Source: SOIA01 sp964348015 (GTDB taxonomy: Bacteria > Acidobacteriota > Aminicenantia > Aminicenantales > Aminicenantaceae). Taken from it: a stretch of DNA of 64,000 nt. The position numbers and the translations under genes are program-made. The stretch is from NCBI GenBank assembly GCA_964348015.1, contig CAYGBC010000042.1, positions 1-64,000 of the forward strand, given 5' to 3'. Below, in pieces: positions 34,042-42,455 of the stretch. The notes beneath the pieces were generated by a model, which made no database searches, was not told the DNA's origin, and saw only the letters and a program-made list of their open reading frames with translations. Within the stretch, counting starts at the first letter, position 1, and each line of letters opens with the position of its first letter.

Positions 34042-35382
34042 ATGATTGAAAGAATAAGATATAAGAAGCTCCTAATCCTCTGCTTATCACTGGTCTTTTT
34101 GGTGATCGGTGTATCAGTCGATGCGCAGGAAAAAGAGTTTCCCTTTCCTGTGATTCAATACAAATTCAAGAACGGCCTGCATGTCATCCTCTCCGAAGAC
34201 CATTCTTTGCCGCTGGTTTCGGTTGTCGTCGCCTACAATGTTGGCTCTCTCAACGAAGAGCCCGGTAAGACCGGACTCGCTCATTTAGTGGAAAACCTGA
34301 TGTTCAGGGGCTCTGAAAACGTCAGACAGATGCAGCATATCAGTATCATCAACCGAGTCGGAGGAGAGTTCAACGCTGCCACAACAGAAGACAAAACGAT
34401 TTTTCTCCAGCGAGTGCCCTCCCACCAGCTGGCACAGGTGCTCTGGCTTGAATCTGACAGGATGAAGTCGCTCGACATCAACACTTCTAACGTGGAACAA
34501 GCGAAGCAGGATATCCTCGAAGAGATTGACCGCCTCATAAAAGGAAATCCTTACATGGAAAGCTCCTGGTATTTTGACCGGCTTCTGTATACCGATTTCG
34601 CTTTCGGTCATCCGGTAATCGGAAACTCGGAGGACCTGAAAAATCTCACTCTCAGGGATGCGAAAAACTTTTATGACACCTATTATGTGCCCAATAACGC
34701 AGTCCTCACGGTCGTGGGAAATATCGACCGGGAGAAAGCCTTGGAAGATATCCGAAAATATTTTGAATCCATACCGGAGGGAAAGAAGATTCCCCCCGGT
34801 CCTTTGCCGACAGTTCCAGAAAAAAAATCAACCGTCGATTCCATTGTCAGCTCTTCTGCACCATCTCCTGGCTTTCATATGGGATTCAGATTAGCTTCTC
34901 CCTCTTCCGAGGCATTCTACGCATTGTCCATCGTCGAGTACATTCTTCTCAAGGGGAAGTCCTCCCGACTTCACAAAAGACTGATCAGGAGGGAGAGGCT
35001 TGCCTTGGATTTGAGCGGGGGGATCGAGAAGAGGCAAGACCTGGCCCGATTGAAAATATTTGTCCTGAATAACAATCAATTCATGGTCCAGAGGAGCAAA
35101 AGAGCGATATTCTCAGAATTGCACAAATTGAAAACAAGCTTCATCTCTGAAGAAGAGCTGAACAGAGCAAAGAACATGTTTCGAATGGATTACATCACTC
35201 AATTCACAACGACTCTCGAAAGAGCTCTTTTCCTTTCAGAGACCTTCCTTTCCAGGAAGATCCTTCTGAATCCCTCCGAAGAGCTTGAAAAGTATCTGGC
35301 GGTCACGCCGAAAGACATCGTCGGAGTCACAAACCGGTACTTCGGGATAGAAAGTGTTATACTCGACGTGAAGACAAAATGA
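34042..35382 (+). CDS. M16-family zinc-protease-like protein with altered zinc motif (exported)
   Basis: A 446-residue exported member of the M16 (pitrilysin/mitochondrial-processing-peptidase-like) family, with an uncleaved-looking or signal N-terminus (KLLILCLSLVFLVIGVSVDAQ). The family fold is clear: LENGLHVILSED-like start, VGSLNEEPGKTGLAHLVENLMFRGSENV, then GGEFNAATTEDKTIF and NVEQAKQDILEEI. The HxxEH zinc signature reads HLVEN (H81, E84, N85), so one zinc His is Asn. It overlaps the next gene by 4 bp, forming the two-subunit arrangement typical of bacterial M16B pairs, in which one partner is normally catalytic. Confidence 0.85.
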   Translation: MIERIRYKKLLILCLSLVFLVIGVSVDAQEKEFPFPVIQYKFKNGLHVILSEDHSLPLVSVVVAYNVGSLNEEPGKTGLAHLVENLMFRGSENVRQMQHISIINRVGGEFNAATTEDKTIFLQRVPSHQLAQVLWLESDRMKSLDINTSNVEQAKQDILEEIDRLIKGNPYMESSWYFDRLLYTDFAFGHPVIGNSEDLKNLTLRDAKNFYDTYYVPNNAVLTVVGNIDREKALEDIRKYFESIPEGKKIPPGPLPTVPEKKSTVDSIVSSSAPSPGFHMGFRLASPSSEAFYALSIVEYILLKGKSSRLHKRLIRRERLALDLSGGIEKRQDLARLKIFVLNNNQFMVQRSKRAIFSELHKLKTSFISEEELNRAKNMFRMDYITQFTTTLERALFLSETFLSRKILLNPSEELEKYLAVTPKDIVGVTNRYFGIESVILDVKTK

Positions 35383-36836
35383 AAAACAGAAGTTCACAAA
35401 AAATAATCATCCGTTTTATCCTGATGTTTCTCCTCCTCATGATTTCTCCCCTCTCGCCTCAAGAAAGGTTCCGGAGAACTCCTCCCGTTCCAGAGCCCCT
35501 TCCCCCGCTGATACTTCCAGAGATCTTCAGTGTTCCACTCTATAACGACCTGACCCTTTGGGTGGTCCAGAAGAACAACGTTCCGGTCATCAGCCTTAGG
35601 GTCATCGTTTTTGCGGGAGAAAGTGCATCTCCCGACGATCTGCCCGGCCTGGCCACTCTGACAGCCAGAATGCTCAATCGAGGAGCCTCAGACTTGACGG
35701 CCACTCAGATCGAGGAACGCATAGAATTCATCGGAGGAAACTTTTCAGCCTCCACTCATCCCGACTATTCTCTGTTTTCCTTCACTTTTCTGGAAGAGTA
35801 TTTGGACCAGGCCCTTAGCCTCATGGGCAGAATGCTGATCGAACCCACGTTCCTCAAGCGTGAAATCGACAGCGAGCGGACAGCCATGTATTACGATCTC
35901 GTCCAAAAAAGTCAATCCCCTGACTTCTTGGCCAAAAGACAACTGCTTCGCCTTCTTTTCGATAACCACGTCTATACAAAGAGTACCTTTAATGAGGACG
36001 TGCTCAAAAAACTGGAACAGAATGACCTCTTGTCATTTCTGGAAAACAATTACAGACCGAATAATGCGCACATCATTTTAACGAGTAACCTCAGCCTCGA
36101 AGCGGCTTACAGAAAAGTCGGGCGTTATTTCAGTCGATGGCAAAAAAAAGAAATGGAGCCTTCCGTTCCCCCGTCTCCTGAACCGTTTAAGCAGACCAAA
36201 GTGTGCTTCATCGACATAAAAGATGTCGAGGATGCAACGATCTACATGGGCAATATCGTCATGCCCGCAACCGATCCGGATATCTTCCCTCTCATAGTCA
36301 TGAATCAGGTTTTAGGGGGAACACCGAACAGCCGTTTGTTCATGAATCTCCGGGAATCCAAAGGATACGCCTACAATGCGGTCAGCCAAATTGAATACTA
36401 CAAAAGCTGCAGTGTGTTCTTCATTAACGCAAAAGTCAGGCCGGAAGTGGTGGAGTCTTCCATCCAGGAAATTCTCAAAGAAATCGAGAATATCACTAAA
36501 AACAAAATCCCCAGCCCTGAGATCGAGGAGGCCAAATCCTATTTGATCGGGAATTTCCCTCTACAGATCGAGACTTTTGATGATCTGACCTCGAAAGTGG
36601 CGGAGCTTAAAGCTTTCAATCTCGGGGATGAGCACTGGAACGAATATTATGAGAACATCATGCTCACTACTTCAGACACACTGTTTGAGCTGGCCGGAAA
36701 AATCCCGATCATGACCCCAGTAATCGTGGTGGTCGGAGACGGAAATGATGTACTCAACAAATTCGGCGAATTCATAAAAGAAGTGGAAATATTCAACAAG
36801 AAAGGTATCTACCTTGGAACTTATAAGTTTGAATAA
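35379..36836 (+). CDS. M16-family partner subunit lacking the zinc signature (exported)
   Basis: A 485-residue exported protein (signal-like IIIRFILMFLLLMISPLSPQ) of the M16 family. The position of HxxEH is LPGLATLTARMLNRGASDLT, with no His or Glu, so it is a non-catalytic partner, as in other bacterial M16B heterodimers. GGTPNSRLFMNLRESKGYAYNAVS carries the R/Y pair that binds substrate in these partner subunits. Combined with the HLVEN motif of the gene before it, the pair may have no conventional active site. Overlaps the first gene (ATGA). Confidence 0.85.
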   Translation: MKNRSSQKIIIRFILMFLLLMISPLSPQERFRRTPPVPEPLPPLILPEIFSVPLYNDLTLWVVQKNNVPVISLRVIVFAGESASPDDLPGLATLTARMLNRGASDLTATQIEERIEFIGGNFSASTHPDYSLFSFTFLEEYLDQALSLMGRMLIEPTFLKREIDSERTAMYYDLVQKSQSPDFLAKRQLLRLLFDNHVYTKSTFNEDVLKKLEQNDLLSFLENNYRPNNAHIILTSNLSLEAAYRKVGRYFSRWQKKEMEPSVPPSPEPFKQTKVCFIDIKDVEDATIYMGNIVMPATDPDIFPLIVMNQVLGGTPNSRLFMNLRESKGYAYNAVSQIEYYKSCSVFFINAKVRPEVVESSIQEILKEIENITKNKIPSPEIEEAKSYLIGNFPLQIETFDDLTSKVAELKAFNLGDEHWNEYYENIMLTTSDTLFELAGKIPIMTPVIVVVGDGNDVLNKFGEFIKEVEIFNKKGIYLGTYKFE

Positions 36837-36847
36837 GGAGACGAGAA

Positions 36848-38518
36848 ATGAAGCTTGTCGAATGCGTCCCCAATTTCAGTGAAGGAAGAGATAGAGAGAA
36901 AATCAACGCTATCACCAGGGAAATCGAGTCGACGCCTCATGTTACACTTCTGGATGTGGATCCGGGCGAGTCGACTAACCGGACAGTTGTCACCATGATC
37001 GGAACACCTGAAGGAGTCAAAGAAGCCGCTTTCAAAGCGATCAAAAAAGCTTCCGAAATCCTGGATATGAGCCAACACACAGGCGCTCACAGCCGGATAG
37101 GCGCCACGGACGTCTGCCCTTTCGTTCCGGTCACGGGAGTGACCATGGAGGACTGCGTGAAGCTTGCCCATGAATTGGGAGAAAGAGTGGCCAAAGAACT
37201 CAACATTCCTGTTTACCTGTATGAAGAAGCGGCACAGAAACCGGAAAGGAAGAATCTGGCGACCATCCGAATCGGTGAATACGAGGGCCTGCCAGAAAAA
37301 TTCAAGGATCCCGAATGGGCTCCGGATTACGGCAAACCGGTTTTCAACCCGAAAACCGGAGCCACGGTGATCGGGGCCAGGGAATTCCTGATTGCCTACA
37401 ACATCAACCTCAACACGAGGGATAGAAAACTTGCACAGGAGATCGCACTCAATATAAGAGAGAGAGGTCGAGCGAAGAGGGATAAAGAGGGGAAGATCAT
37501 CAGGGATGAGAACGGCAAAGCCATCAAGGTCCCCGGCAAGTTCAAGGAGGTCAAAGCTGTCGGATGGTACATTGAGGACTATGGGATCGCTCAGATCTCG
37601 ATAAACTTCACCAATTACAAGATCACTCCTCCCCACATCGTCTTCGATGAAGTCCGGAAGCAAGCCGAAAAACTCGGCTTGAGAGCCACAGGCTGTGAAT
37701 TGGTCGGCCTCATTCCCAAGGAAGCCGTGCTCAGTGCCGGAAGACATTACCTGGAAAAACAGGGGAAAAGTCCCGGCGTGCCAGAAGAAGAACTCATAAG
37801 AACAGCGGTCATCTCTCTCGGCCTGTCCGATGTTTCACCGTTCGAACCCGAAAAAAAGATCATTGAATACCAGTTCAAAGAAGTCGAAAACTCACTGCTC
37901 GACCTCAACCTGAGGGAATTTTCCAACGAGCTCTCGATGGATTCTCCAGCCCCAGGGGGAGGAAGCACAGCGGCCTTGAGCGGAGCCTTATCCGCCGCTC
38001 TCGCTTCGATGGTTTCAAATCTCACAGTCGGCAAAAAGGAATACGAAGCTGTCCAGAAAGATGTGAAAGAATTCGCCGTAATCGCTCAAGCTCTCAAAGA
38101 TGAATTCCTGAGAGCTGTCGACCTGGACACCATGGCCTTCAACAAGGTCATGGATGCCTTCAAGCTGCCCAAAAAAACCGATGAACAGAAAGAGGAAAAA
38201 GCCCGGGCCAATGAAGAGGCTTCGCAGGAAGCCACTTTGGTGCCCTTGGGAGTCCTGGAAAAGAGCTGCGAAGCCCTGAAGCTGGCTCAAGAGGTCGCCC
38301 TCAAAGGGAACAAGAACTCATTGAGCGATGCCGGAGTAGCCGGGTTGATGGCCCAGGCTGCGGCTGAAGGCGCGTTTTACAACGTAATGATCAACCTGCC
38401 TGGTCTCGAAAATGCAGATTTTGTTTCCAAGACAAAAAAGCAAGCCAGGACACTCGTTAAAAAAGCTCAGAAGATCGGCGACGAGTTGAGAGAGATCATC
38501 CAGAAAGAGCTGAAATAG
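36848..38518 (+). CDS. ftcD: Fused glutamate formimidoyltransferase / formimido-THF cyclodeaminase
   Basis: A 556-residue bifunctional enzyme of histidine breakdown. The transferase half (1 to about 300) has MKLVECVPNFSEGRDREKI, DPGESTNRTVVTMIG, QHTGAHSRIGATDVCPFVPV and YLYEEAA. The cyclodeaminase half (about 375-550) has SPAPGGGSTAALSGALSAALASMV and SDAGVAGLMAQAAAEGA. The fused form is found in animals and some bacteria. AAGGAG precedes the ATG. No hut genes are adjacent, so it may feed formimino groups to the folate pool from elsewhere. Confidence 0.95.
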   Translation: MKLVECVPNFSEGRDREKINAITREIESTPHVTLLDVDPGESTNRTVVTMIGTPEGVKEAAFKAIKKASEILDMSQHTGAHSRIGATDVCPFVPVTGVTMEDCVKLAHELGERVAKELNIPVYLYEEAAQKPERKNLATIRIGEYEGLPEKFKDPEWAPDYGKPVFNPKTGATVIGAREFLIAYNINLNTRDRKLAQEIALNIRERGRAKRDKEGKIIRDENGKAIKVPGKFKEVKAVGWYIEDYGIAQISINFTNYKITPPHIVFDEVRKQAEKLGLRATGCELVGLIPKEAVLSAGRHYLEKQGKSPGVPEEELIRTAVISLGLSDVSPFEPEKKIIEYQFKEVENSLLDLNLREFSNELSMDSPAPGGGSTAALSGALSAALASMVSNLTVGKKEYEAVQKDVKEFAVIAQALKDEFLRAVDLDTMAFNKVMDAFKLPKKTDEQKEEKARANEEASQEATLVPLGVLEKSCEALKLAQEVALKGNKNSLSDAGVAGLMAQAAAEGAFYNVMINLPGLENADFVSKTKKQARTLVKKAQKIGDELREIIQKELK

Positions 38519-38635
38519 CCGGGATCAGAGGATATCTCCATAGCCTTTTAAAAGAACCGCATGGTCGATCTTCATAAAAGGGGGAAGCTTTGCGTGCAAT
38601 CACACAAAACCAGCGATTAGTAAACAGGAGAGAAA

Positions 38636-39190
38636 TTGAATAACTTTTTAATTACCGGGCCGCCCCGCTGTGGAAAAACGACACTTCTCTTAAGGATCAT
38701 CCAGGACAGTTCCCTCTCGGATAAGGTTGGCGGATTCATCACTGAGGAAATGAGAGAAAAAGGTGAAAGAATCGGATTCAAGATCGTCTCTCTTCCGGAC
38801 AATGAAGAAGGCCTTCTGGCCAAAAAAGGCTTCTCTTCCCCGTTTCGCGTGGGCAAATATGGAGTTCACCTCGAGGATCTTGAAAATATAGGATGCACCG
38901 CCATCGAAGACGCCCTGCGCTCAGAAAAGGCCGTTGTTGTGGACGAAATAGGAAAAATGGAGCTCTTCTCAAAAAAATTTAAAAATACTCTTCTCAAGGC
39001 ATTGGACTCGCCGCTCAAAGTGCTGGCAACGGTCATGGAACGTGAGAATGAATTTGCGGATAGGATCAAGAGGAGGCCGGACGTGGCACTGGCTCGACTC
39101 GAACGCAATAACTTTGAAACCGTTTTGAGAGAAGTTCAAAGCTGGTTCAAAATGCCTGGACTCAATGAAAAGGAAAGGAAGGAACCATGA
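38636..39190 (+). CDS. THEP1-like nucleoside-triphosphatase (P-loop NTPase)
   Basis: A 184-residue small NTPase of the THEP1 family. P-loop GPPRCGKTTLLLRI near residues 8-20; GGFITEEMREKGERIGFKI and Walker-B-like VVVDEIGKMELFSKKFKN are diagnostic. Members hydrolyse NTPs in vitro; cellular role unknown, with human cancer-related NTPase as a relative. Start codon is TTG at 38636, supported by GGAGAG at 6 nt and by the P-loop position. It overlaps the macro-domain gene by 4 bp. Confidence 0.85.
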   Translation: MNNFLITGPPRCGKTTLLLRIIQDSSLSDKVGGFITEEMREKGERIGFKIVSLPDNEEGLLAKKGFSSPFRVGKYGVHLEDLENIGCTAIEDALRSEKAVVVDEIGKMELFSKKFKNTLLKALDSPLKVLATVMERENEFADRIKRRPDVALARLERNNFETVLREVQSWFKMPGLNEKERKEP

Positions 39191-39717
39191 ATCAATGGAC
39201 AACACACGGAAGAAAATTGACTCTTCGGGAGGGAAACATAGTCCTCCTTGATGTGGATGCGATTGTCAACGCCGCAAACACGAATCTGATCTTGGGGGGA
39301 GGTGTGGCCGGAGCTATCCGAAACGCCGGAGGACCTTCTATCCAGGAGGAGTGCAACACGATCGGATCCATCAATGTCGGGGAAGCCGTGATGACAAACG
39401 CGGGAAACCTCAAGGCAAAACACGTCATCCATGCCGCAGGCCCTGTCCAGGGAGAGGGCCAGGAAGACACCAAACTCCGCAGCGCCACCTTGAACAGCCT
39501 GAAAATTGCGAATGAGAACAAACTCAAGGATATTGCCTTCCCGGCGATCAGCACCGGTATTTTCGGCTTTCCGATGCAAGAATGCAGCGAGATTATGATC
39601 CATACAGCGATGGAATTCCTGAAAACGCATGACTATCCCCAGGAAGTGATCTTCTGCCTCTACGGACAGGACGCGTACGACATTTTCGAAAAAACTCTGG
39701 AAAAATTCACTGTATGA
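39187..39717 (+). CDS. Macro-domain protein (ADP-ribose-binding/deacetylase family)
   Basis: A 176-residue stand-alone macro domain. DAIVNAANTNLILGGGVAGAIRNAGGPSIQEEC is the canonical substrate-binding stretch, followed by AVMTNAGNLKAKHVIHAAGP and AFPAISTGIFGFPMQECSEIMI. These hydrolyse O-acetyl-ADP-ribose or remove ADP-ribose from proteins or nucleic acids. Coupled to the THEP1-like NTPase by an ATGA overlap. In-frame with its TGA stop, 51 further sense codons run to 39873 (see finding). Confidence 0.92.
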   Translation: MNQWTTHGRKLTLREGNIVLLDVDAIVNAANTNLILGGGVAGAIRNAGGPSIQEECNTIGSINVGEAVMTNAGNLKAKHVIHAAGPVQGEGQEDTKLRSATLNSLKIANENKLKDIAFPAISTGIFGFPMQECSEIMIHTAMEFLKTHDYPQEVIFCLYGQDAYDIFEKTLEKFTV

Positions 39718-39873
39718 GAGTATTTGGCAAGTCCTTTTCCAAAATTCTTGTGTGAAATACGCGGGAGCGGAGTTACGCAGGCGCCGAGAAAAGTGGTGAT
39801 GGAATGGCGTGAAAAATTCGAAGTGAGCGATGACATTCCCATGCATTTCAGACTTCTAATCCACAAAAAATGA
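39718..39873 (+). pseudogene. Open in-frame extension or gene remnant after the macro-domain stop
   Basis: Directly after the macro-domain TGA the same frame stays open for 51 codons and ends in TGA at 39871-39873. The predicted residues (ending in KVVMEWREKFEVSDDIPMHFRL and LIHKK) look like a genuine protein C-terminus. It may be a decayed neighbouring gene or, less likely, translated by UGA recoding. Confidence 0.35.
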
Positions 39874-39892
39874 AAGAGGCCTTTTTTCTGGC

Positions 39893-40708
39893 CTAACGGC
39901 TTTTTCCAACTCTCTTGAGCAGAAAAAAGAGGCCGAAGAAAAGAAAGGAAAGGATGACGATAGTCCCTGATGCAGGTAAGTCTAAAAAATAAGCCAGAAT
40001 AAGTCCCAGCAGGACTGAGACCACAGCTATGAGAGACGAGAGGAGAATAGCCTGTTTGAAATTGGACGCCAGCTGAAGGCCCGCTGCCGCAGGAATGACC
40101 ACTAATGCAGAGACTAAGAGAATTCCCACCACTTTCATACCCAGCACAACAGTCACCGCAGTCAGAACGGTCAAGAGAACATCCAGGCGTCCGACCTTGA
40201 TCCCCGATGCTTTTGCGGCTTCATGGTCAAAGGTCATGTACATGAATCTGGGATAGTGGAGAATCACGATAAAAACGACCGCTACGGCCAGGACCACGGA
40301 CAGCCATACCTCAGAAGTTTCGATGGCCAGAATATCCCCGAAAAGATAACCGAAAAGGTCCACGTTGAAACTTTGGGCCAGAGTGGCCAGAATGATTCCC
40401 GCAGCAAGCCCCACGCTGCTGAAGATCGCAATCGCTGTGTCTCCGTAGAGACCGGCTTTCTGCTTCAATTTCATGATTCCCAAAGCTGTCACCACTGCGA
40501 CAGCCAGCGCCACTCCCAAAGGGATTATCTTCAGGAACAGCCCCAGGGCCACTCCCGCGAAGGCGATATGGGCCAAACCGTGGCCGATCATGGAATCCCG
40601 CCTCAGGATAAGAAAAACACCGAGGAGGGCACACGCGACAGCGATAAAAATGCCGGCCAGGAGTGCTCTCTGGAGGAAACCGTATGCGAAAAAGGCGTTC
40701 ATTTCCAA
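39893..40708 (-). CDS. Metal (Zn/Mn) ABC transporter permease, ZnuB-like
   Basis: A 271-residue integral membrane permease with about eight helices of the ABC-3 (ZnuB/MntB) family. ALLGVFLILRRDSMIGHGLAHIAFAGVALGLF and ILLVSALVVIPAAAGLQLA are diagnostic. Third in a minus-strand operon (substrate binder, ATPase, permease); the last gene in it. Confidence 0.9.
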   Translation of the reverse strand: MEMNAFFAYGFLQRALLAGIFIAVACALLGVFLILRRDSMIGHGLAHIAFAGVALGLFLKIIPLGVALAVAVVTALGIMKLKQKAGLYGDTAIAIFSSVGLAAGIILATLAQSFNVDLFGYLFGDILAIETSEVWLSVVLAVAVVFIVILHYPRFMYMTFDHEAAKASGIKVGRLDVLLTVLTAVTVVLGMKVVGILLVSALVVIPAAAGLQLASNFKQAILLSSLIAVVSVLLGLILAYFLDLPASGTIVILSFLFFGLFFLLKRVGKSR

Positions 40709-40729
40709 AACTCAATGATAAGCTACAGG

Positions 40730-41497
40730 TTAATGGCGGTGAGAGACGAGATGGTGTCCACCAGCCAGCATATCTTTGAAGGCCTGGGAGCGGCAGAATT
40801 CCTCATGGGTTCCATGGTAGACCAACTTCTGGTTGAGGCAGGCCACTTGATTGACATGCCTGTTCACGACACCGATATCGTGAGTGATCAGCACGATCGT
40901 GATTCCTTCCTTTTTATTCAGGGAATCCAGCATATCGTAAAAATGATCCTGTGTTTCTGTATCCACTCCTGTGGTTGGCTCATCCAGAAAAAGGATATGA
41001 GGCTGATTGACGATAGCCCTCGCGATGAAGACTCGCTGCTGCTGTCCTCCGGAGAGGTTTCCGATCCGCCGATTCCTGAATTTTTCCATCCCGACCTGTT
41101 TCAGCGCTTTCTCAATGGACAGCTCCTGTTCTTTTTTCTTCATGCCCGGAAACCTGCGGCCGGCATGAAGCTCCATGGCGACCACTTCTTCGATAGAAGC
41201 GGGAAACACAGGGTCGATATGAGTGGCTTTTTGGGGGACATAGCCCATCTTGCTCCAGTCCGAATATTCTTCGACTCGCTTTCCCAGAATCCGAACTTCC
41301 CCCTTGGAAGGCTTCAGAAGTCCCAGGATAATCTTTATCAGAGTTGTTTTCCCGGAACCGTTCGGTCCGATGATGGATAAAAAATCACCCGGCTGAATGG
41401 CAAGAGTCACATCTTTCAGGACCTGGATAGAATCGTAACTGAAGGACACGTCTTTTACTGAGATCAAAGGCTTCGAATCAGCGGCAGCCGAGTCCAT
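40730..41497 (-). CDS. Metal ABC transporter ATP-binding protein, ZnuC-like
   Basis: A 255-residue ABC ATPase. Walker A IGPNGSGKTTLIKI, Q-loop VPQKATHIDP, signature NLSGGQQQRVFIARAI, Walker B ILFLDEPTTGVD and the H-loop LITHD are all intact. The Cys/His-poor C-terminus ends in MLAGGHHLVSHRH, a His-rich tail consistent with zinc. It overlaps the substrate-binding gene by 20 bp. Confidence 0.92.
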   Translation of the reverse strand: MDSAAADSKPLISVKDVSFSYDSIQVLKDVTLAIQPGDFLSIIGPNGSGKTTLIKIILGLLKPSKGEVRILGKRVEEYSDWSKMGYVPQKATHIDPVFPASIEEVVAMELHAGRRFPGMKKKEQELSIEKALKQVGMEKFRNRRIGNLSGGQQQRVFIARAIVNQPHILFLDEPTTGVDTETQDHFYDMLDSLNKKEGITIVLITHDIGVVNRHVNQVACLNQKLVYHGTHEEFCRSQAFKDMLAGGHHLVSHRH

Positions 41498-42455
41498 CTT
41501 TCAAATTCTCCAGATTCTCTTCCATTATATCAAAAAATGTTTTTCCCAGCCTCATCTCTTCCTTGGTGAGGTTGGCTCCGGGATTCAAGACAAGGATTCT
41601 GGCGCCAGTTTCCCTGGCCAGGACTCTCGCCAATTCAGGACTCACAGAAGCCTCGAAAAATATGACTTGTATTCCATAGGTCTTGGTCAGCTCCACGACC
41701 TCGATCATTTCTTTCGGTGTTGGCTTCGAATCAGGACTGACTCCGTAAAGAGAGATCTGGCGCAATCCGTATCTTTTCGCCAGGTGACCGAACGCGGCAT
41801 GGCCACCGAGAATAAAAACTCTGTGCGCGCATTCGGCAAGGCCTTCTTTGAATTTCCTGTCCAGGTTCCTGAGATTCTTTTTGTAAGCGGAGGCGTTCTT
41901 CTCGAAGACAGAGGCTCCGCGGGGATCCATATCAGAAAGGACTGCAGCAATTCTATCGACAATGAGCTCATCAATCTGAAAGTCCAACCAGATATGCGGG
42001 TCCATCGCCTCGTGTTCATGCGCGGAGTCTGTCTCGTCTTGGAACTCACGATTGGATGGATCTTTCGCGATCAAGGATATCTCACGGCTGACCTCGAGAG
42101 TCCTCAAATTCGGATTTTGAACGCCTTCCAGGAGGTCCTGCAGCCAGGGCTCCATGTGAGAGCCTATAAAAATCAAAAGGTCGGCAGACGAAAGCCCAAC
42201 GATATCACTCGGCCTTGGCTGCCAGGTGTGAATTTCAGCCCCTGGTGGAACGAGCAGGGAGACCTCTCCCCTTTCTCCACAAACCGCTCGGGCAAATTCC
42301 ATCAGAGGAAAAACGCTGGTGACGACCTTGATCTGGTTTGAAGAAACAAGATGAGGAACCTGAAACATCGAAAGAATGATGATTACGGCCAGGATACAGA
42401 AAGCTTTTGACCGGGGAGGAATTCCCCTGTCTTCGGAACAATCCCTCATGCTCAT
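41478..42455 (-). CDS. Zinc ABC transporter substrate-binding protein, ZnuA-like
   Basis: A 325-residue periplasmic-binding protein with signal peptide (AFCILAVIIILSMFQVPHLVSS). Metal ligands: GAEIHTWQP (His), a short His/acidic loop SAHEHEAMDPHIWLD, GGHAAFGHLAKRYGL and the C-terminal EASVSPELARVLARE, as in the cluster A-I metal binders. The charged His loop is much shorter than in E. coli ZnuA. The start is the ATG at 42455, which overlaps the stop of the glycosyltransferase gene (ATGA); the longer frame from 42482 is unlikely. Confidence 0.88.
   Translation of the reverse strand: MSMRDCSEDRGIPPRSKAFCILAVIIILSMFQVPHLVSSNQIKVVTSVFPLMEFARAVCGERGEVSLLVPPGAEIHTWQPRPSDIVGLSSADLLIFIGSHMEPWLQDLLEGVQNPNLRTLEVSREISLIAKDPSNREFQDETDSAHEHEAMDPHIWLDFQIDELIVDRIAAVLSDMDPRGASVFEKNASAYKKNLRNLDRKFKEGLAECAHRVFILGGHAAFGHLAKRYGLRQISLYGVSPDSKPTPKEMIEVVELTKTYGIQVIFFEASVSPELARVLARETGARILVLNPGANLTKEEMRLGKTFFDIMEENLENLKDGLGCR

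Noticed and set aside
40223..41380. 385-residue plus-strand frame opposite the zinc transporter genes
   Set aside because: Antisense to a clear ABC permease and ATPase; no protein features of its own.
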